Positions 12,369-16,064 of a DNA stretch of 16,064 nt are shown piece by piece. How positions within the stretch are numbered: position 1 is the first letter of the stretch; the number at the start of each line of letters is the position of its first letter. Source of the DNA: DATKKM01 sp036741795 (GTDB lineage Bacteria > Chloroflexota > Dehalococcoidia > SM23-28-2 > RBG-16-64-32); contig DAINRO010000054.1 of the NCBI GenBank assembly GCA_036741795.1, positions 1-16,064 on the forward strand, in the 5' to 3' direction. A program made the position numbers and the translations under genes. A model generated the notes under the pieces. The model did not search any database and was not told the DNA's origin. It saw only the letters and a program-made list of their open reading frames with translations.

Positions 12369-13070
12369 ATGAAGCTTAGAGCGACATTCTTAACTGCAGC
12401 CCTTATAGCCGGCGCTCTATTCGTGGCCGCATGTAGCGACGACGATAGCGGCAGTCGTGCAGAGGACCAAGCGTGGCTTGAAGGAGTGACGGACGAGCAA
12501 CTGCGCTGGTGCGCCCTCGACGCCATCGAAGACGGGATGAGTGAGGAGGAGGCTCGCGCGGAGTGCGAATTGCCATGGGTTTTCACCGCTAAAGTGCCCG
12601 TCCTTTGGGGAATGGCGGCCAGCTATGGGCAGATGGGTGCAGCAGCGGTAGACAATACAGCAACGCTGCACGTGACTTTGAACCCGGATGGGACGGCGCA
12701 AGCGGAGATGACATATTCGCCGGAGGAGAACGGCGCCTTCTCGACAGGTGGCTGCATACCGGGGACAACCGGCGGCGCCAATGCCCAGGGGGGTTCCGTG
12801 TCGGTCGTGCCGGCGTTCGCCGAGCTAACCACCAGGTGGGGCGGCACCCACAGTCAGGGTGCCCTGAACCTTACAGAGCACACAGGCTACATCGTCGGCG
12901 GGGCCAATATTCCAATTGGTGAAACCGCGCTGACCACTGACCTGACCTATACCCGCGACGAGTTGTCCGGCACCGCTGTCCTGACTGCGGTCAATAACCC
13001 AATCGGGTGCGGGGACACGACATACCAGGAGGAGCACCGGTGGGATGCAGTGCCGCGGATGCGAGAGTGA
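12369..13070 (+). CDS. Secreted lipoprotein of unknown function
   Basis: This 233-residue protein has a lipoprotein signal: basic MKLR, a hydrophobic stretch, and the lipobox V-A-A-C with Cys22 as the lipid-bearing residue, followed by an acidic SDDDSGS linker. The mature part has a short helical segment (TDEQLRWCALDAIEDGMSEEEA) with a few cysteines. A region rich in beta-strand patterns and Gly/Thr/Asn follows, including LHVTLNPDGTAQAEMTYSP. I recognise no family. It would be anchored to the outer face of the cytoplasmic membrane. It faces the minus-strand oxidoreductase tail to tail across 33 bases with no obvious terminator. Confidence 0.75.
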   Translation: MKLRATFLTAALIAGALFVAACSDDDSGSRAEDQAWLEGVTDEQLRWCALDAIEDGMSEEEARAECELPWVFTAKVPVLWGMAASYGQMGAAAVDNTATLHVTLNPDGTAQAEMTYSPEENGAFSTGGCIPGTTGGANAQGGSVSVVPAFAELTTRWGGTHSQGALNLTEHTGYIVGGANIPIGETALTTDLTYTRDELSGTAVLTAVNNPIGCGDTTYQEEHRWDAVPRMRE

Positions 13071-13103
13071 CGTGACGCCGATTCGCTCGCAACTGGTGCG
13101 TGT

Positions 13104-14069
13104 TCAGATTGTGACGACGACTTTCCCTCGGGTGCGTCCTCGTTCGATGTAGGCGAGGGCTTCGGGGGTCTCCGTTAGCCGGAAGGTCTTATCGATAACC
13201 GGGCGGAGTTTTCCGGATTCGGCCAGTTCCTTGAGGACGACAAGATCCTTGTGCGTCGGTGTCGAAAGGAAGCGGCGGAGGTTCTGGCTGGAGAACGGGG
13301 ACATGACGAGCGGTTTTGCGAGGCGGACCATCATCGCGATGCCCTTGGCCCCGGTGCCACTGTTGAGAAGGAGCGTCCCATCAGGCCTGATGGCGCGCCG
13401 CACGTCAGATAGAGAACGGTTCTCAACGTTATCGAGGATCAGGTCGTATTGCCTGTCGCCGCCGGTGAAGTCTTCCGCGGTGTAGTCGATTACGTGGTCC
13501 GCGCCGAGGGAACGGACGAGGTCAACGTTGCCCGTGCTGCAAACGCCCGTGACCTCGGCTCCAAACGATTTGGCAATCTGAACCGCGAAGGTTCCGATGC
13601 CGCCAGAAGCGCCGTTGATGAGGACCTTCTGACCAGCCTGGAGCTTACCCGCGTCGCGCAGGCCGTGGAGGGCAGCGAGGCCGGAGGTGGGGAAGGCCGC
13701 AGCCTCTTCGAACGTAAGGTTCGCCGGCTTCATCGCGAGCTGGTCTTCTCCAGCACGGGCGAACTCGGCGCAGGTCCCGCCGGAAGCGCCGAACACCTCG
13801 TCGCCCGGTTTGAATAGCGTGACGTCCTGACCGACCGACTCGACGGTGCCCGCCATGTCGAAGCCCGGGACGCCGTACTTCGGTCTGAGAAGCCCGGTGA
13901 CGATGCGCATGCCAAACGGAGCGCCCCTGACCGCGAAGCAATCGCCGATGTGAAGGGCGGCAGCGTGGACACGGACGAGCACCTCATCGTCCTCGATCGA
14001 GGGTGCCGCGATGTCTGCCAGTTCGAGACGGTCGAATGAGCCGTACTTGTCGAAGGTTATGGCTTTGAT
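13104..14069 (-). CDS. Medium-chain NAD(P)-dependent oxidoreductase (quinone oxidoreductase-like), apparent ATC start
   Basis: This 321-residue MDR-superfamily protein has VLVRVHAAALHIGD, a PGFDMAGTVESVGQ motif, the cofactor loop INGASGGIGTFAVQIAK, and GADHVIDYTAEDF. It lacks the zinc-ligand cysteines of alcohol dehydrogenases, so it is of the zinc-free NADPH:quinone reductase type. The first standard start in frame (GTG 13982) would cut off about 29 conserved residues. Coding continues upstream as KAITFDKYGSFDRLELADI, where homologues read M-K-A. At that M position the codon is ATC (14069-14067), 4 bases after GGAGG (14078-14074), and a stop lies four codons further upstream. Either ATC initiates or the start codon has been lost. 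It follows the P450 gene by 18 bases, probably in one operon. Confidence 0.83.
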   Translation of the reverse strand: MKAITFDKYGSFDRLELADIAAPSIEDDEVLVRVHAAALHIGDCFAVRGAPFGMRIVTGLLRPKYGVPGFDMAGTVESVGQDVTLFKPGDEVFGASGGTCAEFARAGEDQLAMKPANLTFEEAAAFPTSGLAALHGLRDAGKLQAGQKVLINGASGGIGTFAVQIAKSFGAEVTGVCSTGNVDLVRSLGADHVIDYTAEDFTGGDRQYDLILDNVENRSLSDVRRAIRPDGTLLLNSGTGAKGIAMMVRLAKPLVMSPFSSQNLRRFLSTPTHKDLVVLKELAESGKLRPVIDKTFRLTETPEALAYIERGRTRGKVVVTI

Positions 14070-14087
14070 CGTGCCTCCCTATCGCTA

Positions 14088-15308
14088 CTACGACTTCATC
14101 TTGAAGCGGATGGGTAGGTGCTTGGGTCCGCCGACGAACGTTGTCTGCATGAACTCGGCTTCGCCGGCCAACTCGATCCACTCCAACCGAGGGAGTAGCT
14201 CGTTGAAGAGCGCCTGGATTTCCAGCCGGGCGAGCGTTGCACCGAGGCAGAAGTGCGGTCCCATGCCAAACGCCAGGTGCTTATTGGGAGTGCGGCCAAC
14301 GTCGAACCGCATTGGGTCATCGAACACATCCTCGTCCCGGTTGGCAGATGGGTAGGAGAGGAGGATGGACTGGCCTTTGCGGATGGTGACGCCACGGATG
14401 GGATAGTCCTCGACAGCGGTCCGCATGAAGTGCTTAACGGGTGTCACCCAGCGGACCATCTCGTCCGCGGCCGTTGGCATGAGTGACGGGTCGTCCCTGA
14501 GCCGCTGGAGTTCCGCCGGATTCTCCAGCAAGGCGAGGAGGCCGCCGGAAATAGTCGAACTGGTGGTGTCGTGCCCGGCGGTCGCGATGATGATGTAGTA
14601 CGACATCAGTTCGCCGGGATTCAGCTCTCTCCCATCGATCCGAGCGTTGGCGATCACTGATGCCAGGTCCTCGGTCGGGTTGGCCCTCCGTTCCTGGGTG
14701 ACGGCGTTGAAGTACGTGAAGAAGTCGAATACGACCGCTTGTGCTTCCTCTGCGGTTTCCCCACGTCGGAGTTCCGGATCGGCGCTTCCGAACAACTCTT
14801 GCGTGAGCTTGAGCATCCTGGGCACGTCCTCTTCCGGTAGTCCTAGCAAGGAATTGATAACCTGGATTGGGAAATACATCGCCACGTCACGCGCGAAGTC
14901 GCACTCACTCATCGTGGCCATCCGGTCAACGTGTTCTCGGGCCAGTTCGGCCATCCGGTCTGTCATCTGCTTCACCATCTTGTGGTGGAACCACGGGGCC
15001 GTCAGGCCGCGGAGGGCAGTGTGATCGGGCGCGTCCATGTGGATGAGGGTCCGCAGCGGCGCCGGCTGAGCGTCGGCGATGGCGGGGAGCAAGACGGCCC
15101 TAGGCTCGTTCCGGAAGACTGCGACGTTGGTCTCGATCTCGGCCACGTCGGCGTGGCGGGTGATCGCCCAGAACGGGTTGAATCCTTCACCCTCCACCCA
15201 GTGCACCGGAGACTCCCGGCGCAGCACGCCAAACGCAGTGTGCAGGCGCTTCTCGTCAGCGTAGGCCGCGGGGTCTACAAATACATGTCCGGCTTGTTTT
15301 GCGTCCAT
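14088..15308 (-). CDS. Cytochrome P450 monooxygenase
   Basis: This full-length soluble bacterial P450 has 406 residues. It carries the early HMDAPDHTALRGL region, the I-helix oxygen-activation motif AGHDTTSS, the K-helix ExxR-type segment (EMVRW), and the haem loop FGMGPHFCLGATLARLE with Cys354 as the thiolate ligand. Its style resembles CYP families acting on terpenes, fatty acids or sterols (CYP124/125/142-like). The substrate is undetermined. Redox partners are not in the window; the adjacent oxidoreductase is not a ferredoxin reductase but may act on the P450 product. The ATG at 15308 has no clear ribosome-binding site. A -10-like TAGCAT lies about 15 bases upstream. It diverges from the DUF1801 gene. 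Confidence 0.93.
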   Translation of the reverse strand: MDAKQAGHVFVDPAAYADEKRLHTAFGVLRRESPVHWVEGEGFNPFWAITRHADVAEIETNVAVFRNEPRAVLLPAIADAQPAPLRTLIHMDAPDHTALRGLTAPWFHHKMVKQMTDRMAELAREHVDRMATMSECDFARDVAMYFPIQVINSLLGLPEEDVPRMLKLTQELFGSADPELRRGETAEEAQAVVFDFFTYFNAVTQERRANPTEDLASVIANARIDGRELNPGELMSYYIIIATAGHDTTSSTISGGLLALLENPAELQRLRDDPSLMPTAADEMVRWVTPVKHFMRTAVEDYPIRGVTIRKGQSILLSYPSANRDEDVFDDPMRFDVGRTPNKHLAFGMGPHFCLGATLARLEIQALFNELLPRLEWIELAGEAEFMQTTFVGGPKHLPIRFKMKS

Positions 15309-15382
15309 GGGGTATCCGGCAGCATGCTATCACTATTCGAACTGAGGGTAGAATCGTTGGTGACCTGGTGATGGGCTAGACG

Positions 15383-15808
15383 GTGCATGAAAGGAAGAGC
15401 GGCTTGAACGAAGAGCACGGAGGGGACTCCCCCTCTCAGCAGATAGACGCGAGAATCAAGGATCTTGGCGATTGGCGGGGCGAGACGCTCGCCCGAGTCC
15501 GAAAGCTCATCAAACAGGCCGACCCCGATGTGGTCGAGGAGTGGAAGTGGGCAAAAGCCACGAGCCCTGGAGTGCCGGTGTGGTCGCACGCCGGAATCAT
15601 CTGCACGGGCGAGACCTATAAGGAGGTCGTGAAGATGACCTTCGCGAAGGGGGCTTCGCTGGAGGATCCTTCGGGATTGTTCAATTCGAGCCTCGAAGGG
15701 ACCACCAGGCGCGCCATCGATATCCGTGAGGACGACAAGATTGACGAAGAGGCGTTGAGGGCACTGATTCGTGCCGCCGTAGACCTGAACACATCAAAGG
15801 GCGCCTGA
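15383..15808 (+). CDS. DUF1801 domain protein (first of two)
   Basis: This protein of up to 141 residues has a DUF1801 (YdhG-like) domain: QQIDARIKDLGDWRGETLARVRKLIKQADPDVVEEWKW, a VWSHAGIICTGETYK strand pair, KMTFAKGASLEDPSGLFN, and a C-terminal DEEALRALIRAAVDLN helix. The fold is small and iron-chaperone-like in eukaryotic relatives; no function is established in bacteria. A GTG at 15383 gives the longest form. A TTG at 15404, 8 bases after AAGGA (15391-15395), would give 134 residues and has the better ribosome-binding site; the domain is intact either way. TAGAAT at 15349-15354 may be its -10. It diverges from the P450 gene and meets the second DUF1801 gene tail to tail 10 bases downstream. 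Confidence 0.85.
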   Translation: MHERKSGLNEEHGGDSPSQQIDARIKDLGDWRGETLARVRKLIKQADPDVVEEWKWAKATSPGVPVWSHAGIICTGETYKEVVKMTFAKGASLEDPSGLFNSSLEGTTRRAIDIREDDKIDEEALRALIRAAVDLNTSKGA

Positions 15809-15818
15809 GCTAACGCCG

Positions 15819-16064
15819 CTAAAAGAGAGGATCGCCGGGCAGCTCCGAAGCCTGCTTGATCCAACTAGCCAGGAGTTCCTCGTCGAGTTGGTCGTCCTCG
15901 TAGATGTGGAAGTAGCGCGTGTTCGGGTCCTTCGACTCGACCGGGGGAAGAGGTCGCAGTGACGTGCCGCGGAGGAAGACCACCTTGATGTACTTCGTGA
16001 AGCAGTGGTAGCTGAGGAACCAGCCCTGGCCCTCGACTCCGTAGAAGGGCGAGTTCCATTTGAC
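15819..16064 (-). CDS. DUF1801 domain protein (second of two), N-terminus beyond the window
   Basis: The minus strand is open from the right edge to TAG at 15821-15819, giving the last 81 residues of a DUF1801 protein. Recognisable parts are VKWNSPFYGVEGQGWFLSY, the CFTKYIKVVFLRGTSLRPLPP strand region, and an acidic EDDQLDEELLASWIKQ helix before the end. It belongs to a different subgroup from the neighbouring DUF1801 gene, since the two align only in general layout (a W-x-x-P/S segment, a K-x-x-F strand, then the C-terminal D-E helix). The gene converges on the first copy with a 10-base gap and no visible terminator. The start codon is outside the window. Confidence 0.85.
   Translation of the reverse strand, partial: VKWNSPFYGVEGQGWFLSYHCFTKYIKVVFLRGTSLRPLPPVESKDPNTRYFHIYEDDQLDEELLASWIKQASELPGDPLF

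Noticed and set aside
1..16064. tRNA/rRNA genes, CRISPR arrays, insertion sequences or prophage genes
   Set aside because: Nearly all the sequence is accounted for by protein-coding genes. No direct-repeat/spacer array, transposase, integrase or cloverleaf-like segment was noticed by reading.

Overview
The window is gene-dense bacterial DNA of high G+C content (roughly 60% by eye). It has many GTG and TTG starts, short gaps and repeated 4-base (ATGA) start/stop overlaps. The gene set fits an aerobic, non-model member of Chloroflexota, perhaps near Dehalococcoidia: PurN-like/PurD/PurE, an N-terminally extended acyl-CoA dehydrogenase, DUF3054, a CarH-like B12 photosensor, and an LPTSG-type surface protein. 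That placement is inference from gene content. No RNA gene, insertion sequence, CRISPR array or integrase was seen.

Region 1 (1-3916, + strand) holds the end of a PHP-domain metal-dependent phosphoesterase, a PurN-like formyltransferase, a small one-helix membrane protein, purD, purE and a PPOX-class flavin/F420 oxidoreductase. It is a purine-synthesis block with tight or overlapping junctions. An extended -10 promoter and a strong hairpin bracket the small membrane protein, so purDE may be partly uncoupled from the upstream pair.

Region 2 (3929-6746) has a minus-strand run: a methylsuccinyl-CoA-dehydrogenase-like acyl-CoA dehydrogenase, a DUF3054 membrane protein and a previously uncalled 31-residue membrane microprotein. 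A GNAT acetyltransferase diverges from it.

Region 3 (6743-11431) is the most interesting part. A CarH/LitR-like MerR regulator with a cobalamin-binding sensor heads a four-gene minus-strand operon: regulator, NDUFA9-like NAD(P)-binding protein, SDR-DUF2867 fusion, SRPBCC protein. The first three genes are joined by ATGA overlaps. Divergent from the regulator is an exported two-repeat DUF4397 protein with an LPTSG-plus-transmembrane tail. All five TGCA tetramers in the shared intergenic region fall on one 11-bp phase, the operator period known for CarH. The set looks like a light/B12-controlled module that includes a surface protein, which is an inference.

Region 4 (11432-13070, + strand) has a hairpin-flanked 47-residue zinc-ribbon-like microprotein with one cysteine replaced by arginine, a GGQ release-factor-like protein, and a lipoprotein of unknown function.

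Region 5 (13104-16064) has a minus-strand cytochrome P450 followed by a medium-chain oxidoreductase. The oxidoreductase's conserved N-terminus is intact but lacks an ATG/GTG/TTG codon; ATC sits at the expected start. Two DUF1801 proteins then meet tail to tail at the right edge, the second cut by the window.

Several genes have -10-like elements 6-10 bases before the start codon and no Shine-Dalgarno sequence, so leaderless transcription appears common in this genome.
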